Assembly: GCA_026826555.1 (NCBI GenBank) | Contig: JAKSZT010038955.1 | Span: 3,022,756 to 3,086,755 of the forward strand | DNA from: Tolypeutes matacus | Lineage: Eukaryota > Chordata > Mammalia > Cingulata > Chlamyphoridae | Length of the DNA: 64,000 bases | Direction of reading: 5' to 3' | In this document: piece by piece, positions 1-11,938 of the stretch | Layout of the letters: each line of letters opens with the position of its first letter | How positions within the stretch are numbered: position 1 is the first letter of the stretch | Translations under genes and position numbers: made by a program | Notes under the pieces: model-generated | Seen by the model: only the letters and a program-made list of their open reading frames with translations | The model's database searches: none | What the model was told of the DNA's origin: nothing

Positions 1-1042
1 TATATATTTTTTTTTTTTTTTTTTTTTAATTTAAAGGTGCTTAGATTACCTAAATGTTACACAGAAGTTACAGGGATTCCCATGTTCCCCACCTTCCACA
101 CCTCCTATAACATCCCACATAAACATCTTTCATTAGTATGGCTCATCACCTGCAATGGATATACACATCCTGGGGCTTTACCCCGAAGCATAGACCACAG
201 TTCACTTCGTAGAACACACTCTCTCCCACACAGTTCTTCATGGTATATGCTGATGTAAAATGGCCTATATCCATCGCTGCAACGTCACTCAGGACAACCC
301 CAAGTCCTGAAAAAGCCTCTGTATTGCAACTGCCTTTCCCCTCCCTGCCCCAAAAGCTTCTAGTGGCCACTGGCTCCACCTCACTGTTATAATTTCTTCC
401 ATTGCTGGAATCACAATATGTCTACAACAGAATACCATTAAGTACACTCTAGTCCATAGGTCTTCCCCCAGTTCTGAGAGTTTGGGATGGTGATGTCCAT
501 TCCACTTCCAAGTAAGAGAGAGCTTATATCCCATGGATATGGTGGATGGGATTATTCTGCCTGTAGCTGCAGGCTCTCTCCATTCCCTGGGATGGCCATT
601 GTCCATCATCATCTCCTCACCAGTTGACTTGGGTGAGTCCATTGAGCTGTAGAGGAGGAGTTGCAGCTTCACCGAGATTCCAGGCAGAGCTGGCACATAG
701 GTAGGCCAGAGTCTCCTGTCTCTGGAAGTACACCTACAAACTCTAGCATCACATATGTGTTTGAATAGAAAGGACCGATGGACCATGTGCAGGGAGGATG
801 TATTTGAGTCCAACTCTGTCACTCTCAGGAGCACAGATTCCAAAATAGAGCCCACTGATAAGGCATCAGTCTCTGGGGCTATCCCCCCCCTTATATAGGA
901 CCTGGGTGTCTCCAGAGCCCTCAGGAGCCCCTCTGTGTCAGGTGATATGCACTTTGATGTTCTATGAGCTCCTACTGAGGTGTGCGTAAGCGTTACCTCT
1001 GGGATGACCTCCTGACTCTCTTTGAAGTCTCTTGGCCACTTT
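1..1042 (-). mobile_element. L1 3' end (3' UTR), 5'-truncated
   Basis: A run of T at 8-27 is the reverse-complemented poly(A) tail of a LINE-1 on the minus strand. The sequence that follows is the same 3' UTR seen at 18959-19700, and in opposite orientation at 52015-52525 and 63488-63906. It stops matching near 1042, just after the stretch ending 'gaagtctcttggccact', so only the UTR is present and no ORF2 remains. The sense strand holds a 188-codon open frame (855-289) that is partly preserved in the copy at 19110-19517. The subfamily is inferred to be xenarthran-specific. Confidence 0.75.
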
Positions 1043-1560
1043 ATAATGGGTACTTGTTTGGGATAAAAGCTTACAATTACAAGGCCCTAAAGAGTCCAAC
1101 TCAAATCTGTTTTCTCACCAAAGTCAGTTGCCACTTGAAGCAAATGGCAGGTGATCTCTGCCTGGTCTTTCCTCCCTTCTTCCTATTAAGTCTCTGTTCT
1201 CTTTGGCTGCAAGCTATCAGGTGAATAGCTCAGCTCTCGTCAGGGCCCCAGGATCAAATATGACTAAGCTCTCTCCTCTTCTAAGATTATAGAGTTCTCT
1301 CTCTTCCTCTGTCTTCTTCTGTGTTTCTTCTTGCATTAGTGCCCATTTATATCATCCCACCAAGGGGGCAGGGACTTAACCTGAGTTACACCATACTGAC
1401 ATGGTTGAATCAAAGCAATAATCTTAACACAATTTAATCAGTAGCATCTCACCTGAATAAGGGTATCATACCCAGAGGAACAGACCAGTTTACAAACATA
1501 ATCCTTATTTTTGGAGGGTTCATAAATAATCTTAAGCTGCCACAGCCACCTTTCCATTTG
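1043..1560. repeat. Interspersed repeat of uncertain family
   Basis: The L1 match ends at about 1042. The segment to about 1560, including the phrase 'accagtttacaaacataatc' near 1485, resembles an interspersed repeat I associate with xenarthran genomes. I cannot assign a class and see no terminal repeats. No gene is evident. Confidence 0.35.
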
Positions 1561-2153
1561 TTTGCAGGTCAAAGTGGAACTTTTTTCTATCATAGTAAAT
1601 AGGAAAAATAAATGCATAAAGAAATAATCAACTTAGTAAATCTAGTAATAACTGATGCCATCCATGTTGGAGTCTCATCATTTTAATTTAGGGTCTGCAT
1701 TTCCATCTGATGTTTCCCCTCAGCCTGAAGAAATCCCTTTAGCTTTTTTTGTATTGTGAATCTGCACATAGTTAATTCTCTCATTTCTCAAGAATATGAA
1801 AATACGTTTACTTCACTGTCATGATGAAAGTAGGGAGTTCTAGATTAATTCCCACCATTGCTGTTTCTTTCATATATGTAACAACATACTGCATTCATAT
1901 ATATCTAAAATATTTTAGGTGAAGTTGAGTTTAAAATGATAATCGTGTATATGTATTCCATTCTGTGACTTCTTATTTATCAAAATTTTATCATAAAATG
2001 TCATATTTCTCATTTTCAAGGTAATTAACCTCCTATATATTTCATTACAAATAATGAAAATTACTAGTCTTTAATTAGTATAACATACAAGATGCCCTTA
2101 AAGAATCAGGAAGACTTAGAAATTTAAATAATATTAGCAATAAACAGTAGAAT
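1561..2153. other. AT-rich unique sequence, nothing recognised
   Basis: About 600 bp of AT-rich sequence with no credible open frame and no repeat I can name. Confidence 0.6.
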
Positions 2154-2350
2154 GTGACAGACTCCATAAGGAAAGGACATCAGCACTGGAGGAAGCCAGA
2201 ATGGGTCCAGCCTGTAGGGGGAGCTGAGCACACTGGGACCACAAGGCCTAGTCCCAGGGGCAGGTGCAGAGGGGAGCCAGGGAAGGGCTTCCTGTCCAGT
2301 TCTGAGACTTCACCCTGCCTAGTGAAGCAGCCCCCCAGCAATAATTCTTT
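2154..2350 (+). other. Orphan VH 3'-flank-like segment
   Basis: The phrase beginning 'ctgtagggggagctgagcac' and the following 'cagggg caggtgcagagggg' match, with mismatches, the DNA 3' of the VH relic at 35.1 kb (35358-35440) and the unit of the minisatellite at 42.3 kb. In IGHV loci such sequence lies immediately 3' of V segments. No V exon or recombination signal is recognisable upstream, so this is either the flank of a lost V segment or an isolated duplication. Confidence 0.45.
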
Positions 2351-2795
2351 TTCTAACTTCTGTGATATCCTCAATTATTTGACTTTCTGAGAAAAAATAC
2401 CTAATATCTTTGCTATTCAAACTCAGAAGTCAAATTCACATGGCTCCCATAGAATATTGGTTTGGAGCAGGTCTCAACTATACAGTGATAAGCATTTGGA
2501 GCATTTTTTAGACATTGTTTTTCATTTCATTTCTCCTTATATCAACCATGCTTCTCTTTAAATTGTCTTTAGTCACTGTTAATAATTAATTACGGTGAAA
2601 CAACTTTCATATAACACTATCCCTATTTACATCTACTGTGGGTAGCTGATAACAACATATTTGCAATTATTACCTTCTGTCCCCTGTAAGATTACTGTTA
2701 TTCATTTCACATATCCATATGCTATAATCAACCAGTGCATAATTACTGTCACTGCTTTACAAAATTACTTTTTTCCCATGAGCTGCTATCTGTTT

Positions 2796-2800
<5 letters not shown>

Positions 2801-2827
<27 letters not shown>
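2801..2827. repeat. (TA)n microsatellite
   Basis: A nearly pure TA run marks the tail-side edge of the following minus-strand L1. Confidence 0.9.
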
Positions 2828-2832
<5 letters not shown>

Positions 2833-4500
2833 TATTTATTTATTAAAGAATTGTGAGCTTACAAAACAATCATGCATATCATGCAGATTCCCCATACATC
2901 ACTGGAGCATTTGTTATAGATAAAAGAACATTATCACACTATTACCACTAACTATGGTCCACAGCTTACACTTGATATGTTTTTCCATACACTTTTCTAT
3001 TATTAACACCATGTATCATTATTGTACATTTGTTGTAGTTCATGAGAGAACACTCTCATATTTATACTGTTAACCACAGTCCATCTTCCACCACATGGCT
3101 CACTATTATACAGTCCCATGCCTTGTACATTCTACCCAAAGTGTATACTCAGTGGCTCTCACTTTCATCACAGAGTCATACAGTCATTGCCCCAGTAACT
3201 TTTGACCATTTTCCTTAGTCCAAAAGAAAGAAATCCTGTACTCTTTATTATTGGCCCTTAGTGTAGATCTAGTAGCTTCTTTGGTAGTGATGCAAGAATA
3301 TTACAATATTGCTATTAATTATAGTACATAAGTTACACTAATTTTATTTTTCCTATGAATCATTATATTCTTACTACCTTGTTATAGTGACATACATTTG
3401 TTCCAGTTCATAGAAAACATTCTTGTTTTTGAATTATTAACCAGAATCCCCATCTATCTCTGGGTTTCCTGTTATTCAGTCCCTAGATTATTCTCTAGCT
3501 TTCTTTCAATTGGCATTTACATTGCTAGACAGCCCCTTTCAGCCACAAACCAATTTATAAACCCTCTGTGTTAGTTATATTCACTATAATATGTTACCAT
3601 CAAATCTATCTATTTCCACACTTTTACAGTCAAGCTAATTAAAAATTCTACATACATTAAGCATCAGTACCCCTTCTAAACCCTCATCCAATCTTCTAGT
3701 AACCTATACTCTAGATTTTAACTCCATGTGTTTATTCTTTGTATTTAGTTCCTATTTGTGAGACCATAAAATAGTTGTCCTTATTTCACTCAGCATAATG
3801 TCCTCAAGGTTCATCCATGTTACTATATGTGTCCCAATTTCATATCTTCATACAGCAGCACAGTATTCCATTGTATGTATATACCATATTTTGTTTATCT
3901 AGTCATCAGTTGAAGGACACTTAGATTGTTTCCATCATTTGGCAATTGAAAATAATGTTGCTATGAGCATTGGTGTGCAAATATCTTTTTGTGTCCTGTA
4001 TTCAGTTCTTCTGAATGTATTCCTAGCAAAGATTGCTAAATCGTATGGCAGTTGTACATTTAGATTTCTGAGAACTCAACAAACTGTCTTTCACAGAGGC
4101 TGCATCATTCTACACTCCCACCAACTGTGAAGGAGTGATCCTATTTCTCCATATCCTCTCAAGGACTTGTAGTTTTCTGGTGTTGTGTGTGTGTGTGTGT
4201 GTATGTGTGTGTTTAATAATGGCCATTCTATGATGTGTGAGATAATATCTCATTGTAATTTTGATTGGCATTTCCCTAAGAGCTAGTTATCTAGTGATAT
4301 TTAACATTTTTTTCATGTGCTGTATGGATGCTTGTATTTCCTATTTGAAGAAAAATTTTTAAGTCTTTTGCCCATTTTTAAGTTGGATTGCTTGCTCTTT
4401 TATTGTTGACTTGTATGATCTCTTTATATAACATGAATATCTAAGCATTATTGGATATGTGGTTTCCAAATATTTTCTCCCATTGAGTGGGCTGCCTTTG
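2828..4500 (-). mobile_element. Old L1, 3' UTR and ORF2 3' end
   Basis: Reading the minus strand, this contains the L1 3' UTR and the end of ORF2. The diagnostic stretch is 'attccattgtatgtatatac' near 3867, followed by the 'gttgatgggcat'-type region and then the conserved block around 4240-4500. A (TG)n tract lies at 4182-4212. Homology breaks off at about 4498 inside ORF2, where GC-rich DNA begins abruptly. The many indels relative to the other L1 copies here indicate an old insertion. Confidence 0.75.
4182..4212. repeat. (TG)n microsatellite
   Basis: An interrupted TG run inside the old L1. Confidence 0.9.
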
Positions 4501-6700
4501 CACCTTCCCAACAAAGTCCTTTAAATCACAGAAGGACCAGCCACTATTTCTTAAAGGAGACCAAGGCTGAAAAGGCTGCTCTAAAGGAGAAACACAGCTC
4601 CTGGCTTTGTTGTCAAGAGATGCTCCTCTCTGGGCACCCCAGATGGTACCCACCTCATTCTCATCAATTCCACATGTCCAGCAAGCTGAGAAGACCCCAT
4701 TCCAACCCAGAGCTACACTGCTGGTCACAGAGCACTGGGGGCCCCACATGCCTATGGGAGCGAGCTATTCCTGTGTGTCCCTTAGGGAACAAAAGCAGCC
4801 CTGCCTCTGGCTTTTTTCCACCAGTGCACACATGCACACACATGCACATATACATGCCCAGGTGAATGGTTGCTGGACACTAACCACCTGCTACAGGCCC
4901 CATTGCCAGGGCTGGCATGCCCCCGACACAGGGGCTAGATCTGGAAGACCTCCACAGGCTGCCTTGGAGCACAGACAAGAGAAGGGACCCAGTCCAATGT
5001 CCAGGCTCGCGCTCCCCTTCAGCCATTCATTCTCGGAGACTCATTTCCCCCTGGGTAAGCTGGATCACCCCATGCACCATGCCTGGAGCAGCAGCTGCTC
5101 AATAAAATTCACCTGGGCTCCCTTCCCTCCCTCTGGATGCCTCCTCACCAGGCCAAGGCTGGGAGGAGCTGGGAGGCAGCTCAAGGAGGGCCCATGCTAG
5201 GGGGAGGCGGGAGGGCTCTGCAGAGTCTGGGATGGGTGCGAGACAGCATGTACTCGGTCACTGCCCAGGGGGACAGGGCAAGGACGGGAAGGGCGGGGGC
5301 ACCCAGGAGACAATCAAAGCTGGGAAGGCACTGGCAGCCTCGGGAGAGAGCTCTCCTAGCAGAAGGACTGGGAAGGACATGAGGCCCGTGGTAGCTGTGG
5401 TCCACCGCACCCGCCCGGCCACAGTGACCAGATATAACTGCTTATCCTTGCTAGTCTGGGCATGCTGAGAGCACCACCCTCTGACCTTGCCCCTCCACCT
5501 AGCCTAGCACCTCCTGGCCCCACAGCCAGGGCACTACACCCCCCAAGAATCACCTCGGGGTCATCATTCTGGGGTCCCATCACTGGACACCACCACCGAG
5601 CTCCACAGCTCCCACAGGAAAACAAAACATGGCTATGTGAGCTCCAGGGATGCCAAGAAGCCAGGCTGGCTGAGCAGAGCCCACCCCCAAAAGTGGCCTT
5701 GGACAGAGAGGGTAGAGGGGCACCTCCTGGATCTCAGGATTTGACAGGCAGTTTTGTCGACAAGGGACTCCCTGGACAGCTCAGAGTGGTGGGTAAGGAA
5801 AGTGAGGACATGGGGACACAGCAATGGGGCACCATCTCTGAGCAGAGCAGCTTGCTCCCGATAGAGGACCCAGGACCATACAGGGGTATCACCCCCATTC
5901 CCAGGGGTGTGAGCTCAGCATCTTCAGGTGCTGCCTCTCCCAGGCTGAATAGTCCCATCCTCTTCAGCTGTGCTTCCCATGGTGCTTTGGCTCTTCTGGG
6001 GCCACAGAGGTCATGGCTTGCCTAGAGGCCCAGAAACTTCCATGGACCATGGGTATAGCCTGCTCTACAGCCCCAGTGGGGCTCCCCCCACCCATATCCC
6101 CAACATATACCCTACACTAGCTCCTGCAGAATAATTAATATGGATGCCCTCGGTGTGCACAATGCAGAGGCTTCACACCTTATGATCAATGCAGGGTTCT
6201 AGTGTCACTGTGGCTGCCACTCCTGGAGCCTCGCTCAGTGCCTCCTCTGTTCCTTACCATAGCAGGACTCCAGATGCGACCAGTCTCATGGTCTCTCATG
6301 GCATCTGCCAGAGTAAAAGCTAACAGACCCCTCATGCCTGTGAGCAGAGAGGGGTCATGGCTTCCCAGAGGCTGGGCCCAGGCTGGCCCAAGAGCAGCCA
6401 CCACAGCTGTGTCCATGTGCTCAACTGTGGAGCTGCCCACCAGTCCCAGAAGAAAGGGTGCAGCAAGCCTTCCTAAGAATCCCCTGGTCAGGAACCTCAG
6501 GCCTCATGCTCCTTGCCCCAGTGGCCCAAGAGGAGGGCATGGCCTCTGCCCACCTGGTACCCTCCTCCTAATGCTGAGATCTGCCTGGTATCCCTGAACC
6601 CCAGGAGTGCTTCCTGACACCCTGCCTACCCCACAAGGCTGCGACTGGTGGCCTCAGCCAACATGGATGATGAAAGCCACCGCACTACTCCTAGTTGTTT
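4501..6700. other. GC-rich block of unknown origin, left part
   Basis: Base composition changes sharply at about 4500 from AT-rich L1 to a 2.2-kb block that is GC-rich and contains several CpG-rich stretches (for example 5270-5420). It continues after the provirus at 12406-12695, so it was already present when the provirus inserted. Open frames of 130-197 codons on both strands (for example 4607-5200 and 5462-6025 plus) have low-complexity Pro/Ser/His-rich translations with no family I recognise. They are best explained by scarcity of stop codons in GC-rich DNA. A duplicated piece of a gene from elsewhere is possible. An AATAAA lies at 5101. Confidence 0.5.
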
Positions 6701-7143
6701 TGTTGTGGCCAGCAGAAAGAAACCCAAATGGCACTCTTGGGAATATGGATGAACAAAGTTTTATTACACACAGGCCCAGAGGAGAGTCAAGTCTCCAAAA
6801 TAATCTGAGCCCTATTTTCTGATTTTCATAAGTTTATATAAGTACACAAAGCAGGCAAATTCCCAAGCAAGCAGGCAGGCAGGGTTACAAAGGCAGAGAA
6901 GCAAGGTTAGGTTATCTTTCTTAAAGCAGAAGGCCATTAGGGAAGAAAAGAGTTATTATCTGTTTAGAGCTGTAAATTTCAATTCAAAGGGGCAGCAGGG
7001 AGTGCTTATCTTCCTGACTTGGATTCCATGGAGAAAAGGGGGGGGGGTAGGGAAGAAAGGGACCAGGGACCCAGGGGAGTTTATTTTCCTAAAGCTGTGG
7101 GTTTCTGCTGTGGGGGGTTAGGGTCCCAGCATTTCCCTTATCA
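6701..7143 (-). repeat. 3' LTR of the provirus
   Basis: The plus strand begins TGTTGTGGCC and ends CCCTTATCA, so the LTR reads TG...CA on the minus strand. A TATA-like TTTATATAA lies at 6833-6841 and an AATAAA signal (as TTTATT on the plus strand) at 6760-6765, in the order expected for U3-R-U5 on the minus strand. By eye it differs from the other LTR at roughly 10-15% of positions, including small indels and a G-run expansion near 7037. Confidence 0.92.
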
Positions 7144-7155
7144 TTCCCCTCTTTT
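7144..7155 (-). other. Polypurine tract
   Basis: TTCCCCTCTTTT on the plus strand gives a 12-base pure purine run on the minus strand directly upstream of the 3' LTR. This is the position and composition of a plus-strand primer for reverse transcription. Confidence 0.8.
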
Positions 7156-7299
7156 GATGCCCTTATCATTCTTTATGGGACATCATTTGCTAACATGGGG
7201 ATTTTTCTATAATCCCCAAGGGTTGATATTTAACACAAGGCATTACTTGGTGTTTTAAGGCATTTAAGGGTGTAGTGATGTATTATATTAGGTACCGTA

Positions 7300-8990
7300 G
7301 AATGCATGGCCCAAAAGTTAAGAGGAAAATGACTGAGGCTATTACTGGCATAAATGACAAAATCCAGGAAAGGAGATACTAGAAGTAATTTCTGTTGGCA
7401 GATGCCTGGTATACACGGTTTAAACGATCTTTGACTCGTTCCTTCAGTAGGGCCACTTTGTTCCTAACTATTCCTGAGGAGTTTGCATAGAAACAGGGTT
7501 CTTCCTCCAGGGCCTGACAGATCCCCCCTGAACTTGCAGTGAGCAAGTCAAACCTCACCTGTTTTGTAAGACCACTTCCAGCAATGAGTCTATCTGGTCT
7601 TGCAGCCCATTGAGTGCCCCCAATATTTCTTTGAGATCATTTGATGTTTCCTGTGCTAGTGTTTGTAAGCCCTCCTGACCAACTGTGATTGAAGACCCTG
7701 CTACTGCTGTACTCCCAACTACTCCTAGTCCTAAGAGTATCAGAATTGCCTGTATTGTTCATTTGGCTCAGGAGAGCTCTCCAGGCAATTCATCTCTGTA
7801 CACCAAAGACGATGTTACTGGCCATCCTGGGGTAGGCACTGTTAGGCGTTGGTGCCACAGACTCAGATGGTGGAGTTTGTGGCGCATCAGTCAGGTTCAT
7901 TGAGTAGGTGGGTGGTGTTACAGTTGGCCCTTCCAAGAGGGAGAATGGTTGAAGGAGACCTGGTAGTTATGTTTTTACAGCTAGACAGTTTTCCTGGGGG
8001 TTTGGTTATGTGGACTTGGAGGGGTCAGAGCTGCTGCAGAGCTGTCATGGGTTAGGGGGTTAATTTCCATGGGTCAGGTACAGGGAAGATGGTTAGACTC
8101 GAGGAAGTGCATAGCCATCAGCAGGCAGCTATGTCATGTTGAGATTCATTTAGGAGTTGGTGGAAATTTCAAACCTGGTTCAAAAGAACTTTGTGTAGGG
8201 GGGTGTTCTAAATTTGGCTTTTAGCATCTGGGTGGCTTTACTGATATTTTTCACGAGGGTTTTCTCTGGGGGTTGGGTTATCAGGATCAGTTGGACCAGT
8301 ATGAGTTCCCCTGGATCTCTCCCCAATGGGTTGTATATTCTGATTCCTAGTTTTAGTCCTGTTTGGGCCTTTAAAAAGGTGTTTTTCTGATCCAGTGGTT
8401 ATGTTTAATGAGGTGAGTTTTATGGGGTCACAGTTTTCTATGCCACACCCTGCCAGGCTGGGAATTTTCTGTAGGAGATATGGTGAAGTCGGTGGGACCC
8501 CCTTCCAGGGAGCGATGGCATCTATCAGCAAGCTTCATGAGTGGCAGAATCCACCATCCTTTTGGGGGTCTTTGTCATAATTCCCATAGCTGTGATCCCT
8601 AAATCCTCTCCTGGGGGCAGGTATGGGGGTGTGGGGGTATGGGGCAACCAGCAAGGTGTAAGGAGCATGATCTTGGAAGCCCTGCAAGCATCAAATATTG
8701 CAGAGGCTGAAGATGCACCTGCCAAGAATGGGACTGAGGCATTCAGCACAGATTGTTTGCCCCAGCTTTGACAAATTTGCAGCTGCCATAGATTTTGGGA
8801 ACAGGTATTTGCTCTTAGGGAGGGGGCAAGGAATTAAAGGACAAGCAACTCAAGGCACAGAAGCATCTTGCGCTTACACCAGTAAGCAATGGTAATTAGG
8901 GCTCTATTCACAACAGTCCAGTCTACAGGGACCACAGCAGCAAGTCCAACTCCAAATACCAAGGTGAGCAGGCCATATAAACACAGGATC
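7300..8990 (-). pseudogene. env: Retroviral env pseudogene (broken)
   Basis: Minus-strand frames between pol and the 3' LTR translate in pieces as a class I envelope protein. The surface-subunit region is spread over at least two frames (8525-8749 and 8238-8531). The transmembrane-subunit ectodomain is recognisable at about 7400-7660. It keeps a coiled-coil-like stretch and a cysteine pair spaced like the gammaretroviral CX6CC motif, but the first of the paired cysteines is replaced by proline. A stop and a frameshift interrupt this part near 7550-7570. No continuous envelope can be read. Boundaries are approximate because N-terminal SU is too decayed to place. Confidence 0.75.
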
Positions 8991-9055
8991 CACCAGGTGC
9001 AGGGGTCCATTCAGCAGGTGTTTGACGAGGTCAGTGCTTGGGGATCCTGGGTGAC

Positions 9056-9470
9056 TCACACTCTCAAGGGGTGGCCGGGTATGGGTTGGGCTGTCCAGAT
9101 CTCCTGCTTCTTACCGAGGTGTGCCTTCTTGACCCTGGAATAATGGATCCAAGGGATGATGCCTGCAACTTTAAGAGCAGTAGGAGTTACAAGGCTCACA
9201 GTATGTGGACCTGTCCAAGAAGATTGAAGGGGTTCTTTTCTCCAGTCTTTGACCCAGACTAGGTCCCCTGGCTGGTGGGGGTGCACCGGGTGTCCCAGGG
9301 AGATGAGATTCTGGGGCAGGACAGTTTTATGTATTTCAGCTAGAGTTTTCCCCAGCTGCTGGAGAATGGAATGTTGGCTAGCATTCCCCAGAAATTTGAG
9401 TTTTCCTCTGAAGCCCCAGATAATTGGAGGTGGCCATCCAAATAGAATTTCAAAGGGTGAATATTCCCTC
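9056..9470 (-). pseudogene. pol: Retroviral pol remnant: integrase C-terminal part
   Basis: The minus-strand translation includes SPFEILFGW near 9447-9468. Further on, in another frame, come PGDLVWVKDW and the TPTALKVAGI...WIHYSRVK block (9286-9130). These are the end of the integrase core and its C-terminal domain, including the GPY/F-type GPHTV motif. Protease, reverse transcriptase, RNase H and the catalytic D,D-35-E part of integrase are absent. Upstream, the gag nucleocapsid frame runs directly into this remnant, so a deletion removed most of pol. The segment also changes frame, so it encodes no integrase. Confidence 0.82.
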
Positions 9471-11074
9471 TATGTGCCTGAGTCTTTTGGGGGCACTCAT
9501 TTTTCCAGTGTCCACTTTCTTTGCAGTAGGCACATTGGTCTCTGGCCAGAGGCATCCTTCTGGTGCTTGCCCCCCCCCCCTTTTTCAGGTGGCCTTTCTC
9601 ATTTGGTGGGGTCAGAATTTCCCAAGGCTACTGTCAGTAGGGAGGCTTGGTTTTATACACTTCCTGGCTTCTCATCTGGTGGCTTCATCTCAATTGATGA
9701 ATATTTTGTTGGTGACTTCCAGTAGTTGAGAGTTGTTCATGCCCATGAACCCTTCTAATTTTTGGAATTTTCTTTTAATATCTGTTGCTGTCTGTGCAAC
9801 AAAGGCAGCATTCACCATCCTCTGGTTTTCTGGAGGTTCTGGGTCAAAAGGATTGTAGATTCTTAAGTCCTCACAAAGCCATTCATAGAAGTCTCCCGGA
9901 GATTTGTTGGGCTTTTGAGTAACTAAAATCATTTTGTCATGTTTCTGGGTAATTTTGTCCCCTCTCGGCCCCTCACAGGAGTGCTTCCTGATATTGTTGT
10001 AGTGCAGCCAGTCTCTGACCAGGGTTGAATTCCCAATTCAGCTGGGCTTCTGGTGCTGCTTCTCATGCCCAATCTTCTGGGTTTAAGATGCCAGTAGGGG
10101 CCTGCTCCTGCAGCCACTTTCGGGCTTTCGTCAGAATCTGTTGTCTCTCCTCCATATTAAACAAAGTAAGGAGGAGTTGGTAGCAATCATCCCAAGTAGG
10201 ACAATGGGTTTGAAAAATAGATTCCATGAGATCAACAAGGGCCTAGGGCTTTTCTGAGTAGGAGAGGTCGTGGTGCTTCCAGTTTAAGAGGTCTGTAGTT
10301 GTGAAGGGCTGGTAGTATAATAAAGGCTTCCCTGGTTGGATGGTCCCATTTTCACCAATGTGGCCCAGACCCTGTGTTTCACAGAGGGGTTTCTGTAATG
10401 CAGGTTGTGTTGACCAGAGTCTCCTTGCTAGTGGGGTTTCAGGGCTTTCCTCTGAGGGGGTCAATATTCCCAGAGTGACCAAATGTGGAGGTGTTGCTGG
10501 GAGATCTTCCTGCACTCCTAGGCTAGGAGGAGAGACCAAAGGTGGGGGTGTTTCTGGGAAATCTGCCTGAACTCCTGGACTAGGAGGAGAGGCTAGAGTG
10601 GCCAGAGTGTATGGTGGTGGGGCTGGGGGTGCATCCTCCTCTGAGGACCCTTGATAAATGACTGGCTTCTGGAACCCCATTCCCTGTGCAACCAAGACCC
10701 TGTTCTGTCCCTTTTTTCTCAACACACAATTGAACCCAAGGAGGCAGAGTCTGGGCTATCTCCAACCAAGAGTCAATGTAGGGAAACTGATCAGGGTGGC
10801 CAGGAGTTCCTTTGATGACCAGCCTCACTGCATGTACCCTGGCTATATCCATGCTCCCTTCTGAGGGTCAGTCAGTATTAAAAGTTTGCTACTTTACTTC
10901 ACATAATGTTTGGAGGATGCCAGGGTTCATCCGGATGCCATAATCTCCAGAAAAACCCTTCTTGAAATTCTTGAGCATACAGTTTAAGACAGTAGGTTTT
11001 GACTGTGATGAACCCTTAACCTGCATTGGTGGTGCAAGACAGACAATGGAAGGGGTCACCACTTTCAAGGCCAC
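9340..11074 (-). pseudogene. gag: Retroviral gag pseudogene (broken)
   Basis: On the minus strand four gag regions appear in order. Matrix occupies 11074-10740, with CMLKNFKKGFSGDYG and then GTPGHPDQFPYIDSWL in another frame. A proline-rich linker follows at about 10670-10400, with a PPPY late-domain motif and an 18-residue imperfect repeat. Capsid spans about 10320-9690, including a major-homology-region-like stretch after PNKSPGDFYEWL. Nucleocapsid has one zinc knuckle, CAYCKESGHWKNEC (CX2CX4HX4C), at 9493-9534. Frame changes between matrix parts and stops in the capsid (9940-10100) disable it. After the zinc knuckle the frame passes into integrase-derived DNA because of the pol deletion. 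Confidence 0.85.
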
Positions 11075-11640
11075 TCAGATGCCTGCCTGTCCACATCTCT
11101 TATGAGAATTTAGGCTTATCTTACCTAAGGCATCCAGTTAAATTTGGGGGTGGCTATTATGCCATATGATGTAGCTGTGAAAAACAGGTTAGGGCCCACA
11201 CGGGCTCTGTAGCATAATGCTTTGGAGTCACAGACTGATACAGCAGATGCAAGCCTCTGCCATCCTCACTCCCTAACACTGTCACTCAGAGGCTATTCAG
11301 TTTCTCTCACAGGGATTAACAGTGTTGAATCTGCACCTTGAGCCAGTGGTGTGAGACAGAAAAGGGATGGGGTTGCCTCTTTTGAGGCCACTCTGATACC
11401 CTCCTATTCACATCTCTTGTGAGAACTTACTCTCATCTTAGCTAAGACACCCAGGTAAATATTGAGGTGGCCATTATGTCATGTGAAATAGCTGTGGAAA
11501 ATAGGTTAGGGCCCATGTGGGCTCCATAGCATAGTGCTTTGGAGTCACAGACTGGTATGGCAGATGCAAGACTCTGCCATCCTCACTCACTCACACTGTC
11601 ACTCAGAAGTTATGCAATCCCTCCCACAGGGATTGCCCTA
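10985..11640 (-). repeat. Direct duplication (period 317) in the proviral leader
   Basis: Two imperfect copies lie head to tail. The phrase 'acatctct' starts at 11093 and again at 11410, a period of 317, and the match continues through 'gagtcacagactg' in both copies. The pair lies between the primer-binding site and gag and partly overlaps the start of the matrix frame. Confidence 0.85.
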
Positions 11641-11938
11641 TTCTGGAATCTGGGTACTTGAGATTTCAGGAGGTGATCAGTCTCCTCTTCTGTCCAAAGA
11701 CAGGCCTGACTGAGGAATTGGCACCCAGGGCCTTACCTATCTGGAATCTTTTGGCACTGTTCAGTCTGCCTCTCCACTGAGTCAGACAGGGGTGTAGGGA
11801 CACAGCCTGTGGGGAGTGCCTCAGAAGGAGGTCCCATCAAGAGGACAGGCTGCACCCACCTCATTCACTCAGAGATCACCATCAGCCATGCCTGTCAGCC
11901 ACAGGCCAGAGACACAATGGGCCTGCTCAGTGCGGTCT

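Noticed and set aside
5410..5425. CACAGTG at 5411 as a recombination signal
   Set aside because: No nonamer at 12 or 23 bp and no V, D or J sequence beside it.
4607..6025. Plus-strand frames of 197 and 187 codons (4607-5200, 5462-6025) as real genes
   Set aside because: Overlapping frames of similar length occur on both strands of this GC-rich DNA, the translations lack domains and are low in complexity, and there is no splice or promoter context.
9249..9725. 158-codon plus frame
   Set aside because: Antisense to the gag/pol remnant of the provirus.
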